A stretch of DNA of 64,000 nt from JANQSS01 sp965249735 (lineage in GTDB: Bacteria; Bacteroidota; Bacteroidia; Chitinophagales; Saprospiraceae), in NCBI GenBank assembly GCA_965249735.1, contig CBDFMS010000022.1, positions 248,001-312,000 of the forward strand, read 5' to 3'. The notes below the pieces were generated by a model that saw nothing but the letters and a program-made list of their open reading frames with translations, was not told the origin of the DNA and made no database searches. Below, in pieces: positions 8,711 through 17,726 of this stretch. Each line of letters opens with the position of its first letter. Position 1 is the stretch's first letter. The translations under genes were made by a program, and so were the position numbers.

Positions 8711-9478
8711 TTACCATTGTTGTCCCGGATAAGCACGTTGTACATATTGTAACTCGGCCAATATATGTCCTAAATATTCGCTATGCATTTTCTCCTTACC
8801 ACCTTGTTGATGATATTCCACTGTTGGAACTCTCACATTGGCTGATGCACAGATTCCACTGCGAAAATCAGATATCGATTCTCTGATATTTTGCAGGTCG
8901 GGTGCAATCCCTTTTTGCGATAGCCGGTCTTCCCATGGAGCTGGAATAACCAATTCTTCTCCATACTTCCACAATTCATCAAGTCCTTTTTGAATTCTGG
9001 AATTGCTTTCTTCTGTGCCATCACCAAGACGAAGCATCCATTCCGAGGAATAACGTTTATGGTAAGCCACTTCCTTGATAGATTTTTCTGCAATCTCAGC
9101 AAGACGTCTGTCACTTGACTGCTTCAATTCATTCAAAAAGTAGTAATGAAAGCTATCGTAAATGAATTGTCGGACGATGGTGTCACCAAAGTCACCATTG
9201 GGTCGCTCTACCAATAAAGCGTTCAGGTAATTGCGTTCAGATCGCAAGTAAGCCAATGTGTCTTCGGTATGACCTTCACCCATTAGCTCAGCTGCATATT
9301 GATAATATAAACGTGCCTGACCAACAAGGTCCAGTGAAATATTGGTTAGTGCAATATCCTGCTCAAGCACGGGACCATGTCCACACCATTCAGATATTCT
9401 ATGACCCAAGATTAAATTATTATCTCCGAGATAAATTACAAATTGCAATAGGTCATCTTGTGGAATTTCGATATTCAT
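8711..9478 (-). CDS. paaC: Phenylacetyl-CoA epoxidase structural subunit PaaC
   Basis: 255 residues. PaaC is a ferritin-like partner of PaaA that lacks a functional metal site and shapes the A2C2 core. Family features are LILGHRISEWCGHGPVLEQDIALTNISLD near the N-terminus (discontinuous family matches), LVGQARLYYQYA and the YHKRYSSEWMLRLGDGTEES segment. It lies 5 bp after paaB, indicating close coupling. Confidence 0.93.
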   Translation of the reverse strand: MNIEIPQDDLLQFVIYLGDNNLILGHRISEWCGHGPVLEQDIALTNISLDLVGQARLYYQYAAELMGEGHTEDTLAYLRSERNYLNALLVERPNGDFGDTIVRQFIYDSFHYYFLNELKQSSDRRLAEIAEKSIKEVAYHKRYSSEWMLRLGDGTEESNSRIQKGLDELWKYGEELVIPAPWEDRLSQKGIAPDLQNIRESISDFRSGICASANVRVPTVEYHQQGGKEKMHSEYLGHILAELQYVQRAYPGQQW

Positions 9479-9483
9479 AATAA

Positions 9484-9771
9484 TTACATGTGATCTACCT
9501 CTTTGGGTAATTTATAAAATGTAGGGTGACGATATATTTTATTTTCTGCCGGATCAAAAAGTTCGTCGTTTTCTTCCGGGTTACTGGCGGTAATTTCGGT
9601 TGAGGGGACAACCCAAATACTCACACCTTCTTGTCTCCGAGTATATACATCCCGTGCATTTTCAATTGCCATCTCCGCATCTGCGGCATGGAGACTTCCT
9701 GCATGCTTGTGTGATAAGCCACTTTTGCTTCGAATAAAAATTTCCCAAAGTGGCCATTCATTATTTTTCAT
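9484..9771 (-). CDS. paaB: Phenylacetyl-CoA epoxidase subunit PaaB
   Basis: 95 residues, the normal size. PaaB bridges the PaaAC pairs in the epoxidase complex. Recognised from WPLWEIFIRSKSGLSHKHAG, AADAEMAIENARDVYTRR and the SIWVVPSTEI block. It lies between paaA (131-bp gap) and paaC (5 bp). The AT-rich paaA-paaB gap holds no ORF and no clear hairpin. Confidence 0.95.
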   Translation of the reverse strand: MKNNEWPLWEIFIRSKSGLSHKHAGSLHAADAEMAIENARDVYTRRQEGVSIWVVPSTEITASNPEENDELFDPAENKIYRHPTFYKLPKEVDHM

Positions 9772-9902
9772 AGTTTTTCAATTTATTTAATCGGATTTCA
9801 AACTTCTAATAAACGGATTAGTCATTTTTATTAAATCCTTCAATCTCTTTATTTTACTATCTAAAAAACCAACCTTATATCTATTCCAAATCGATATTTT
9901 CT

Positions 9903-10859
9903 TTAAGCGGATCGTGACATACCGGCTTTTAGCTTACTCTGTTTGTTTGCATAAGCCATGGCGGCTTCACGAACCCAAGTCCCCTTCTCTTGAGCTTTTA
10001 CACGATCTCTAATTCGATCGATATTACAAGGGCCATGCCCTTTCACTACACGCCAAAATTCTTCCCAATCAATTTCTCCGTGATCATAGTATTGCGTTTC
10101 TTCGTTCCATTTCAAATCAGGATCCGGGAGTGTAAGTCCCAAGACATTGGCTTGTGGAATTGTGGCATCAATAAACTGTTGTCTTAAGTCATCATTCGAC
10201 TTTCGTTTAATTTTCCATTTCATTGATTGTACACTGTTCGTCGACTCTTTGTCACTTGGTCCAAACATCATCAGAGAAGGCCACCAAAACCGATTGACAG
10301 CATCCTGAGCCATCGCTTTTTGTTCTTCGCTACCTCGACACAATGTTAGAAGGATTTCATAGCCCTGCCGCTGATGAAAACTCTCTTCTTTACAGATTCG
10401 CACCATAGCACGCGCATACGGTCCGTATGAAGTTCGGGTCAACATGACTTGATTCATGATGGCTGCTCCATCTACTAACCACCCTATGGCGCCAATATCT
10501 GCCCATGATAATGTCGGGTAATTGAATATTGAAGAATACTTTGCTTTACCGCTATGCAGATCATCAATCAATTGATCTCTTGTCACACCCATCGTTTCGG
10601 CAGCACTATAGAGATATAGCCCGTGACCGGCTTCATCCTGTACTTTGGCCAGTAAAGCAACTTTGCGCCGAAGTGATGGTGCACGTGTAATCCAATTTCC
10701 CTCTGGCAACATACCAACCACTTCTGAATGTGCATGCTGTGATATCTGTCTGATTAATGTCTTGCGATATTTTTCAGGCATCCAATCCCGGGCTTCAATC
10801 TTTTCTTCATTGTCTATGCGCTGTTGAAAACGATCTTCAAGGTTGTATTTGGTTTCCAT
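9903..10859 (-). CDS. paaA: Phenylacetyl-CoA epoxidase catalytic subunit PaaA
   Basis: 318 residues. PaaA is the di-iron oxygenase subunit that epoxidises the aromatic ring of phenylacetyl-CoA. Metal-ligand helices are seen in KVQDEAGHGLYLYSAAETMG and CKEESFHQRQGYEIL, each with the E-x-x-H spacing. Other hallmarks are the FNYPTLSWADIGAIGW block and FWWPSLMMFGPSDKES. Length is normal. The gene follows paaE by 46 bp. Confidence 0.96.
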   Translation of the reverse strand: METKYNLEDRFQQRIDNEEKIEARDWMPEKYRKTLIRQISQHAHSEVVGMLPEGNWITRAPSLRRKVALLAKVQDEAGHGLYLYSAAETMGVTRDQLIDDLHSGKAKYSSIFNYPTLSWADIGAIGWLVDGAAIMNQVMLTRTSYGPYARAMVRICKEESFHQRQGYEILLTLCRGSEEQKAMAQDAVNRFWWPSLMMFGPSDKESTNSVQSMKWKIKRKSNDDLRQQFIDATIPQANVLGLTLPDPDLKWNEETQYYDHGEIDWEEFWRVVKGHGPCNIDRIRDRVKAQEKGTWVREAAMAYANKQSKLKAGMSRSA

Positions 10860-10905
10860 AGTCTAATAGTTGAACTGATAACAATTAAATCTCATCGAAA
10901 GATCA

Positions 10906-11967
10906 CTACACATCAAAATTAACGTGAACAAAATCGGACTTGACATGGGATTGACATGATAAGACATACCCTTGGTCAACTTCTTCATCTTCAAGAGCGA
11001 AATTTGTCGTCATCTCAATCTTCCCTTCCTCAATCTTCGCCTTGCAGGTGGCACACACGCCACCCTTACATGAATAAGGTAAATCAAGACCTGCTTCAAT
11101 AGCCATGTCCAAAATGGGAATATCAAATCTTGATTTAATTTCTGAAGTCAAACCATCTAAAGTTATTTTTATTGTTCTCTCTTCTTTTTCAACGAGCAAC
11201 TCCTCTTTTTCCTTGACTCCATGGTCTGCCTCGGGATTATAAAATAGTTCGAGTTTTATTTTATCTGCGGCAACACCATGTGAAGGTAAATTCTCCTTCA
11301 TATCGATGAGCATGTCATAGGGTCCGCATAAAAATACTTTTGCTACATCCACATCGCCAATAAAATATTTAAAATATGTAGAACAATTATTGGACGTTAT
11401 TCTTCCTGAAAAAATTGGGGCATCGGTCTTTTCTCTGGATAATATATGATAGATCTGAAGTCTATCCATATATTTATTTTTTAGCCCCTCCAGTTCCTCT
11501 TTAAAAATAATATTCTTTGATAATTTATTTCCATAAAATAGAACAAAGGAACTTTGAGGTTCATCTATGAGTACACTTTTAACAATCGACAAAATAGGCG
11601 TGATTCCCGAACCTGCTGAAAATGCCACATACGTATTTTCATTTTCTGCATTTGGTTCATGGATAAACGTTCCCTCAGGTGGAGTAACATCAATAGACAT
11701 ACCTGCCTTTAATTCCGTATTGGCCCAGGTGGAGAATAACCCGCCTTCAACTTGCTTGATAGCAACGCGTAGTGGATCATTCGGGTGTGAACAGATGGAG
11801 TATGACCGTCTTACACGTTGATCCTCGATTTGAGTTTCAACAGTCAAATACTGGCCCGGGACGAATCGAAAGCTGGATGTTAATTCAGGTGGTATGTCAA
11901 ACGAAACAGACACGCAATCTTCCGTCTCTTTTACCACTGATGAGACATACAATGGATGAAATTTCAT
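10906..11967 (-). CDS. paaE: Phenylacetyl-CoA epoxidase reductase PaaE
   Basis: 353 residues, three domains. An FAD-binding domain contains RRSYSICSHP. An NAD(P)-binding domain has FSAGSGITPILSI and FLCGPYDML. A C-terminal plant-type 2Fe-2S domain has ligands Cys300, Cys305, Cys308 and Cys338. It passes electrons from NADPH to PaaA. It is the first gene of the operon, so the paa promoter should lie in the 241-bp gap to the divergent DUF1800 gene. The only candidate -7 box I see (minus-strand TACCTTTA) ends about 4 nt before the ATG. Confidence 0.94.
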   Translation of the reverse strand: MKFHPLYVSSVVKETEDCVSVSFDIPPELTSSFRFVPGQYLTVETQIEDQRVRRSYSICSHPNDPLRVAIKQVEGGLFSTWANTELKAGMSIDVTPPEGTFIHEPNAENENTYVAFSAGSGITPILSIVKSVLIDEPQSSFVLFYGNKLSKNIIFKEELEGLKNKYMDRLQIYHILSREKTDAPIFSGRITSNNCSTYFKYFIGDVDVAKVFLCGPYDMLIDMKENLPSHGVAADKIKLELFYNPEADHGVKEKEELLVEKEERTIKITLDGLTSEIKSRFDIPILDMAIEAGLDLPYSCKGGVCATCKAKIEEGKIEMTTNFALEDEEVDQGYVLSCQSHVKSDFVHVNFDV

Positions 11968-12115
11968 AGGAGGATAAAGGTAAGAAAATAGCCTGTTGCA
12001 CCCCCTCTTTTCAGTGCCTCATTTGCATTAATTAACGATTATTTCTACCTTATACCATGAAGTATATCTCATCTACCTTTCTATACCATTTTATTGGTTT
12101 CGTAGAAGAAATCCA

Positions 12116-12180
12116 GAGTCATTTTCAAGTATTGTGAAAATCATGTAAATTTAAGCAGCATGTTCGAGTCATTTTGACTC
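12116..12180 (+). promoter_or_regulatory. Repeated GAGTCATTTT operator-like motif upstream of DUF1800
   Basis: GAGTCATTTT occurs at 12116-12125 and again at 12166-12175, exactly 50 bp apart. The second copy is part of an inverted repeat, GAGTCA-TTT-TGACTC (12166-12180). A -7-like box TAAATTTA lies between them at 12146-12153, and the ATG is at 12209. The arrangement resembles a repressor or activator site pair about five helical turns apart. It could serve the DUF1800 operon, the divergent paa operon, or neither. Confidence 0.35.
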
Positions 12181-12208
12181 ATTCAATTATAACGTAAGGC
12201 AATTCAAC

Positions 12209-14014
12209 ATGAAAAAACTAATCGTCTCGCCATTATTCTTGCTTATTCTATTGGCTTTTGCTGACGGGCAAGATTTCAATTCCTACATAGGTTTCGGAGG
12301 AAATGACAGTGTAGGTGTGTACACCAGTAGTGATTTTCAACGCCTGGGATGGACCGATGAGGCCTCCGGGGCAAAAACCATTCGCGGTGAGGGACTTGAT
12401 TACCAATATATGACCGCAGCCCGCTTCCTGGAACAGGCAACACTGGGAGCCGAGCGAATACATGTTGAGCAAGCCATTCCCTATATCGATGATCTGGAAT
12501 CCTGGATCGATCAGCAAGTGGGTCAACAGTCCACGTTGATGCTTCCTACCATTCAACGCATTCATAATGAAGTTAACGTTTGGATCCTACAACAAGGTGG
12601 GGACTCGACCGAATTGTCATATCGGCCATCCTGGCAAGTATTCAATTACGCCTGGTGGAATATCAATATGACTAATGACGACCTCCTGAGACATCGTATC
12701 GCCTACGCGCTTAGTGAAATCTTGGTGATTTCTATGAATTCTGACCTTCAATCGCATGGTTGGGGGACAGCAGACTATTACGACATACTCGTTCGCAATG
12801 CTTTTGGTAATTACCGTGACATATTGCAACAAGTAACGCTTCATCCTTGTATGGGATACTATTTAAGTCACTTAAATAATCCTAAATCGAATCCCGCGGA
12901 TAATATTCATCCAGATGAAAATTATGCGCGCGAGATCATGCAGCTCTTCACCATTGGATTATACGAACTCAATCTCGACGGCAGTCGGAAAAAAGATATG
13001 AATGGACAAGATATTCCTACCTACGAGCAGCAAGACATTACTGAATTAGCCAAAGTCTTTACCGGTCTCAGCGTTTCGGAGGTTTTACCAAATAACTATA
13101 TCGATCAAGCTGAATTTGGAATCGGGATTTATTTGGGAGATCTTACCAAACCTATGGCCATGTATGAGAATTGGCACGAACAGGGAGTGAAGACTATTTT
13201 AGGAAATCAAGTCATTCCAGATGGACAAACCGGGATGGAAGATATCGATGATGTTCTGGATATTCTATTTAATCACTCAAATGTAGGACCGTTCCTTGCA
13301 CGAAGATTGATCCAACACATGATAAAGAGTAATCCGAGTGCGGAATATATTGCTCGCGTCGCGTCTAAATTTAATGATAATGGAAATGGTGTTCGAGGAG
13401 ATATGCTGGCCGTATTCAAAGCCATACTTTTAGATGATGAGGCGCGCGAATGTTCAGAACTACTTGAACCTGAACATGGAAAACTGACGGAGCCCTTCTT
13501 ACGGTACACAAAATTTGCTCGTTTTATTGAAAAACATAATTTTAATAATCGCCTCTGGAATATCGGGTACAATTTTTATACAGCCACTACGCAGAGCCCC
13601 TTATTGTCACCAACGGTATTCAATTTTTTCTTACCGGACTATCAGCCTAATGGTGAGATTGGAAATAATGATTTAGTGGGTCCAGAATATCAAATCCATA
13701 ATTCCAAGACGAGCATCGCCTATATAAATCAAGTAAATAATCAGGCTATATGGACTTACATCCTGGATGATTGGGAAGAAAATAGTCCGGCAGTTTATAT
13801 TGACTATGGCGAACTCGAAAACTTAGCACAAGATCCGGAGGTATTGGTTAATTACCTGGACAAACATTTAACTCACGGAATGATGTCACCTCAAACTCGC
13901 GCCATCATAAAAACATCAATTACTCCATTTATGTACGGTGATTACCGATTTGACAGGGCGCGGCTGGCAACTTATCTCACACTTATATCGCCCGACTACG
14001 CCGTACTCCGATAA
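12209..14014 (+). CDS. DUF1800 domain-containing exported protein
   Basis: 601 residues with a signal peptide (about 1-20, ending ADGQ). Family hallmarks include AARFLEQATLGA, LLRHRIAYALSEILVIS, HPDENYAREIMQLFTIGLYEL and LAKVFTGLSV. DUF1800 proteins are regularly encoded just before a DUF1501 gene, as here with an 18-bp gap, but their biochemical role is unknown. No T9SS domain ends the protein. It is probably the first gene of a three-gene operon running divergently from paa. Confidence 0.88.
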   Translation: MKKLIVSPLFLLILLAFADGQDFNSYIGFGGNDSVGVYTSSDFQRLGWTDEASGAKTIRGEGLDYQYMTAARFLEQATLGAERIHVEQAIPYIDDLESWIDQQVGQQSTLMLPTIQRIHNEVNVWILQQGGDSTELSYRPSWQVFNYAWWNINMTNDDLLRHRIAYALSEILVISMNSDLQSHGWGTADYYDILVRNAFGNYRDILQQVTLHPCMGYYLSHLNNPKSNPADNIHPDENYAREIMQLFTIGLYELNLDGSRKKDMNGQDIPTYEQQDITELAKVFTGLSVSEVLPNNYIDQAEFGIGIYLGDLTKPMAMYENWHEQGVKTILGNQVIPDGQTGMEDIDDVLDILFNHSNVGPFLARRLIQHMIKSNPSAEYIARVASKFNDNGNGVRGDMLAVFKAILLDDEARECSELLEPEHGKLTEPFLRYTKFARFIEKHNFNNRLWNIGYNFYTATTQSPLLSPTVFNFFLPDYQPNGEIGNNDLVGPEYQIHNSKTSIAYINQVNNQAIWTYILDDWEENSPAVYIDYGELENLAQDPEVLVNYLDKHLTHGMMSPQTRAIIKTSITPFMYGDYRFDRARLATYLTLISPDYAVLR

Positions 14015-14032
14015 CTAAATCAAATAATTAAA

Positions 14033-15451
14033 ATGGTAAATCCAAATAAAATATCACGTCGCAAATTTATCGGACAATCCAGTTGTGCAGCTATTGGATT
14101 TTCGACTTTCATGAGTTCCATACTCAGTCTAAAATCGATGAATGCGTTGGCCATGTCCAATTCAGCGGTTGCTTCCTCTGGAGATTATAAGGCCCTGGTT
14201 TGTTTTTCGCTATCCGGTGGCAACGATTCATTCAATATGATAATGCCTCGGACTGGTGTACCATTTCAAGAATATGCAACTACCCGTTCCAATTTAGCAA
14301 TTGACCCAAATGACATGCGGCCCATCAATCCGATAAATCCTGATGGCCGGGATTATGGCATACACCCAATGCTTACGTCTACCCAACAATTATTTGATAA
14401 TGGCCGACTGGCATTTTTAAATAATGTAGGGACATTGATCGAACCCTCTACTAAGGTTCAAATTTTGGATCGTTTGGTCGACATTCCCCTTGGTTTGTTT
14501 TCACACGCCGATCAGTATCAACAATGGCAAACCGGAATTCCACATGAGCGTTCGGTTCATGGATGGGGCGGTAGAATTGCTGATTTAATTCGGGACATGA
14601 ATAATAATCAGAATATTTCTATGAATATTTCTTTGGCAGGTACCAATATATTTCAAACCGGTAATGAGGTGTTTGAATATACCATCGATCCTTATGAAGG
14701 TGGAATTGGTATATATGGGTACCAACCTGAGAGCATGTATGATGCAATGAATATACTTCGAACATACGGTATCGATAACATGCTTGAGGCAACATACGAT
14801 GATATTTACAAAAAAACCTATGTGGACGTTATTCGTAATTCCCGAGATGCCAATTTAGAATTTCAAGAAGCACTTGAATTAAGTCCAAGTTTTGATGATA
14901 TTTTCAGTGACAATTATGTCTCTCAACAATTTAAGATGACAGCTCGCACGATCGCAGCAAAAGATCGATTGGATGTCAGCAGGCAGACATTTTTCATCGA
15001 TTTTGGGGGTTGGGACCACCACGATGAAGTCTTGCAGGAACAAGCCGGCATGCTATATCTCGTTGATCTTGCACTGAATGAATTCAATCAGGCCATGGAA
15101 CAGCTAGGTTTAGAAAATATGGTGACGACCTTCACTTTATCTGAATTTGGCCGCAGTCTCACATCGAATGGTAACGGCACGGACCATGCCTGGGGAGGCA
15201 ACGTCATGATCATGGGTGGTGCCGTTAACGGCGGTCAATTATTCGGAAATTATCCTTCATTAGCCCTGGGGAATCCCCTGGAATTGGGATATGGGGCCCT
15301 CATTCCAACAACTTCCACTGACCAATATTTTGCTGAATTAGCACTTTGGTTTGGTGTTTCAAAATCGGATTTACCTTTAATATTTCCAAATATTTCGAAT
15401 TTTTATGATGTAACATCTTCTCAATTACCTATAGGATTTTTAAACATTTAA
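14033..15451 (+). CDS. DUF1501 family exported protein with Tat signal
   Basis: 472 residues. SRRKFIGQSS (residues 8-17), followed by a hydrophobic stretch, is a twin-arginine signal. The DUF1501 core has CFSLSGGNDSFNMIMPR, FSHADQYQQWQTG, FIDFGGWDHHDEV and FTLSEFGRSL, followed by GTDHAWGG. The pattern resembles the metal-binding layout of the alkaline phosphatase/sulfatase superfamily, but no enzyme activity is assigned here. It would depend on TatC, encoded at 23.8-24.6 kb in this window. Confidence 0.88.
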   Translation: MVNPNKISRRKFIGQSSCAAIGFSTFMSSILSLKSMNALAMSNSAVASSGDYKALVCFSLSGGNDSFNMIMPRTGVPFQEYATTRSNLAIDPNDMRPINPINPDGRDYGIHPMLTSTQQLFDNGRLAFLNNVGTLIEPSTKVQILDRLVDIPLGLFSHADQYQQWQTGIPHERSVHGWGGRIADLIRDMNNNQNISMNISLAGTNIFQTGNEVFEYTIDPYEGGIGIYGYQPESMYDAMNILRTYGIDNMLEATYDDIYKKTYVDVIRNSRDANLEFQEALELSPSFDDIFSDNYVSQQFKMTARTIAAKDRLDVSRQTFFIDFGGWDHHDEVLQEQAGMLYLVDLALNEFNQAMEQLGLENMVTTFTLSEFGRSLTSNGNGTDHAWGGNVMIMGGAVNGGQLFGNYPSLALGNPLELGYGALIPTTSTDQYFAELALWFGVSKSDLPLIFPNISNFYDVTSSQLPIGFLNI

Positions 15452-15461
15452 TTTGTCTCTC

Positions 15462-16220
15462 ATGCGTATTTTACTATATATACTATCTAGCCTATTTCTC
15501 GGATTTATTTCATTTGAATCAACCGGACAATGTTTCGAAAATCGTCATAGTACGAATTGGTATGACGGCTGGGTGTCTTGTGAAGTTGCTCCGAGTCCGA
15601 ACGCAAATCGCCCGGCTTCACATTGGATAATGTATGATCTTGAACGAGAACACAAACTCGATCGATCGTATGTATGGAATTATAACGATGTCGCCAATTT
15701 AGATTTTGGATTGCAGGAAGTGGCTATTGACTATTCACTGGATGGTTCAACCTGGTTGAATGCAGGGACATTCACATTTCCTCAAGCGGATGGCTCATCC
15801 ACATATGCCGGGGCTGAAGGTCCAAACCTTGGTGGTGTTCATGCGCAGTACGTCTTAATCACAGCTATTTCAAATTTTGGAGGTACTTGTTATGGGCTCA
15901 GCGAGATTAGAATTGAAGCTGAAGAAATAAATGTCGCAACGGATGAAACTATCAATGACCAAGTCTGTCTATCAATGGATGTTTTTCCAAACCCTGTAAG
16001 AAATTCTACACGAGTATATGTGAAATCGGACTGTAAGGGCGATCTCAAATTTCAATTAATAAACATGCTGGGTCAACCTTTACTGAACAGAAACATTACC
16101 GACGAAATACTTCAAAAAGGATTTATTAATCTCAATACAGAAAACCTATTCGCTGGGGAATATATTTTGGAAATACGAAATGACAAAGGGGTCTTTCGAA
16201 AAACTATAATAAAGATGTAG
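15462..16220 (+). CDS. Secreted protein with discoidin-like domain and T9SS type A sorting domain
   Basis: 252 residues from the ATG at 15462, which begins a good signal peptide (MRILLYILSSLFLG). An in-frame TTG 9 bases earlier is less likely. The middle (about 35-150) looks like an F5/8 or discoidin-type beta-sandwich: WIMYDLEREHKLDRSYVWNYN, then VAIDYSLDGSTW and a closing SEIRIEA strand. The last 75 residues, from VFPNPVRNSTRVYV, are a T9SS type A sorting domain. It starts 10 bp after the DUF1501 gene, so the three products are probably made together. Confidence 0.78.
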   Translation: MRILLYILSSLFLGFISFESTGQCFENRHSTNWYDGWVSCEVAPSPNANRPASHWIMYDLEREHKLDRSYVWNYNDVANLDFGLQEVAIDYSLDGSTWLNAGTFTFPQADGSSTYAGAEGPNLGGVHAQYVLITAISNFGGTCYGLSEIRIEAEEINVATDETINDQVCLSMDVFPNPVRNSTRVYVKSDCKGDLKFQLINMLGQPLLNRNITDEILQKGFINLNTENLFAGEYILEIRNDKGVFRKTIIKM

Positions 16221-16251
16221 AAATACATCAATATTCTTCATGCGCTATCCG

Positions 16252-17520
16252 CTAATCTTCATACAAAGGAAAATTTGACATTAATCCTTTGATTTCCTGG
16301 TGAATTTTAGCCTGAGTTGATTCATCATTTATATTTGCTATCACCTCATCCATCCAATCTACTATTTGTCGGCAATTACCTTCATCCAATCCGCGTGTAG
16401 TAATAGCAGCAGTTCCAATACGTAATCCTGAGGTGATCATAGGCGATTGCGTGTCAAAAGGCACCATGTTTTTGTTCACTGTGATTCCTGCTCGACCCAA
16501 CGCCTCTTCCGCCTCTTTTCCTGTCACATTTTTGTTTCTCAGATCGATGAGCATCAAGTGATTTGATGTCCCTCCGGATACCAGATCATACCCACGGCTA
16601 ATCAACTCCTCTGCCATGACTTGTGCGTTTTTAATAACCTGTCGAGCATAAGTTTTGAATTCCGGTTGCAGCGCTTCTCCAAATGCAATAGCCTTGGCGG
16701 CAATCACATGTTCCAATGGTCCTCCCTGCATACCAGGGAAAACACCAGAATTAAGAATTCCAGACATTTTTCTAAGCGAACCTTTTCTGGTTTTTAACCC
16801 CATGGGATTTTCAAAATTTTGCCCCATCATAATTAACCCACCCCTCGGGCCCCTTAAGGTCTTATGAGTGGTTGAAGTAATGATGTGACAATGCGGTAAA
16901 GGATCGTTGAGCAAATCCGCGGCAATGAGTCCGGCAGGATGTGCTATATCAGCTAGTAAAAGTGCCCCAACTTCATCAGCAATTTCCCTAAATCTCACAT
17001 AATCCCAATCACGTGCATATGCTGAAGCGCCGCAGATAATTAATTTAGGACTTTCTCTTCGAGCAGTCTCGGCCACTTTATCCATATCAATAACACCGCT
17101 ATCTTTTTCAACACCATAGAAGGAAGGCCGATAAACCTTACCAGAGTAATTTACCGGTGATCCGTGGCTCAAATGGCCCCCATGAGATAAATCAAAACCT
17201 AATATTTTATCCCCCGCATTTAACACGGCCAGAAACACCGCTGCATTCGCCTGAGCTCCGGAATGTGGTTGGACATTTGCAAAGGCAGCTCCAAATAATT
17301 CCTTCAACCTGTCTATGGCCATTTGCTCAACAACATCAACGACTTCACAACCACCATAATATCGCTTCCCGGGATATCCTTCTGCATATTTATTGGTCAG
17401 ACAGCTTCCCGCAGCACGCATTACATTTTGACTTGTGAAATTCTCACTGGCAATAAGTTCGACTCCTGTTCGCTGTCGGTTTAACTCCTTATCTATAAGC
17501 TGAAATACTTGATCTTCCAT
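16252..17520 (-). CDS. glyA: Serine hydroxymethyltransferase
   Basis: 422 residues, normal length. The PLP lysine is Lys220 in TSTTHKTLRGPRGG. Other hallmarks are ELIASENFTS near the N-terminus, NKYAEGYPGKRYYGG, and DIAHPAGLIAADL. The enzyme interconverts serine and glycine with tetrahydrofolate and supplies one-carbon units, in the cytoplasm. It is a single gene converging with the T9SS gene to its left (31-bp gap). No THF or glycine riboswitch fold is visible upstream. Confidence 0.97.
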   Translation of the reverse strand: MEDQVFQLIDKELNRQRTGVELIASENFTSQNVMRAAGSCLTNKYAEGYPGKRYYGGCEVVDVVEQMAIDRLKELFGAAFANVQPHSGAQANAAVFLAVLNAGDKILGFDLSHGGHLSHGSPVNYSGKVYRPSFYGVEKDSGVIDMDKVAETARRESPKLIICGASAYARDWDYVRFREIADEVGALLLADIAHPAGLIAADLLNDPLPHCHIITSTTHKTLRGPRGGLIMMGQNFENPMGLKTRKGSLRKMSGILNSGVFPGMQGGPLEHVIAAKAIAFGEALQPEFKTYARQVIKNAQVMAEELISRGYDLVSGGTSNHLMLIDLRNKNVTGKEAEEALGRAGITVNKNMVPFDTQSPMITSGLRIGTAAITTRGLDEGNCRQIVDWMDEVIANINDESTQAKIHQEIKGLMSNFPLYED

Positions 17521-17555
17521 GGGTGACTGGGCTTAATCATTCTAATATTAGGACG

Positions 17556-17563
17556 CAAATGTA
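17556..17563 (-). promoter_or_regulatory. Probable -7 box of glyA
   Basis: Minus-strand TACATTTG followed by C matches TAnnTTTG and lies 35 nt upstream of the glyA ATG. No TTG is seen at the usual -33 spacing. Confidence 0.5.
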
Positions 17564-17667
17564 CTTATACCAATTCAAATATTAAAGGGGATAGGAACCT
17601 CTCATTTTTATATTTAAGCCCCATGGTGTGAATACTTATTTGTAGAATTTGAATTGGCTCGACACAT

Positions 17668-17703
17668 AAAAAAAAGCCCCGTTCCAATCAATGGAACGAG
17701 GCT
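17668..17703 (-). terminator. Rho-independent terminator of the OmpA repeat-protein gene
   Basis: On the minus strand AGCCTCGTTCC pairs with GGAACGGGGCT (11-bp arms with one G-T pair, 7-nt loop), followed at once by a run of eight T. It begins 23 nt after the stop codon of the repeat-protein gene and insulates glyA from it. Confidence 0.88.
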
Positions 17704-17726
17704 CAATCATATTTTAGATGAAAAGC

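Noticed and set aside
17521..17667. Possible glycine or THF riboswitch upstream of glyA
   Set aside because: No paired stems matching either fold were seen; only a -7 box and the neighbouring terminator.
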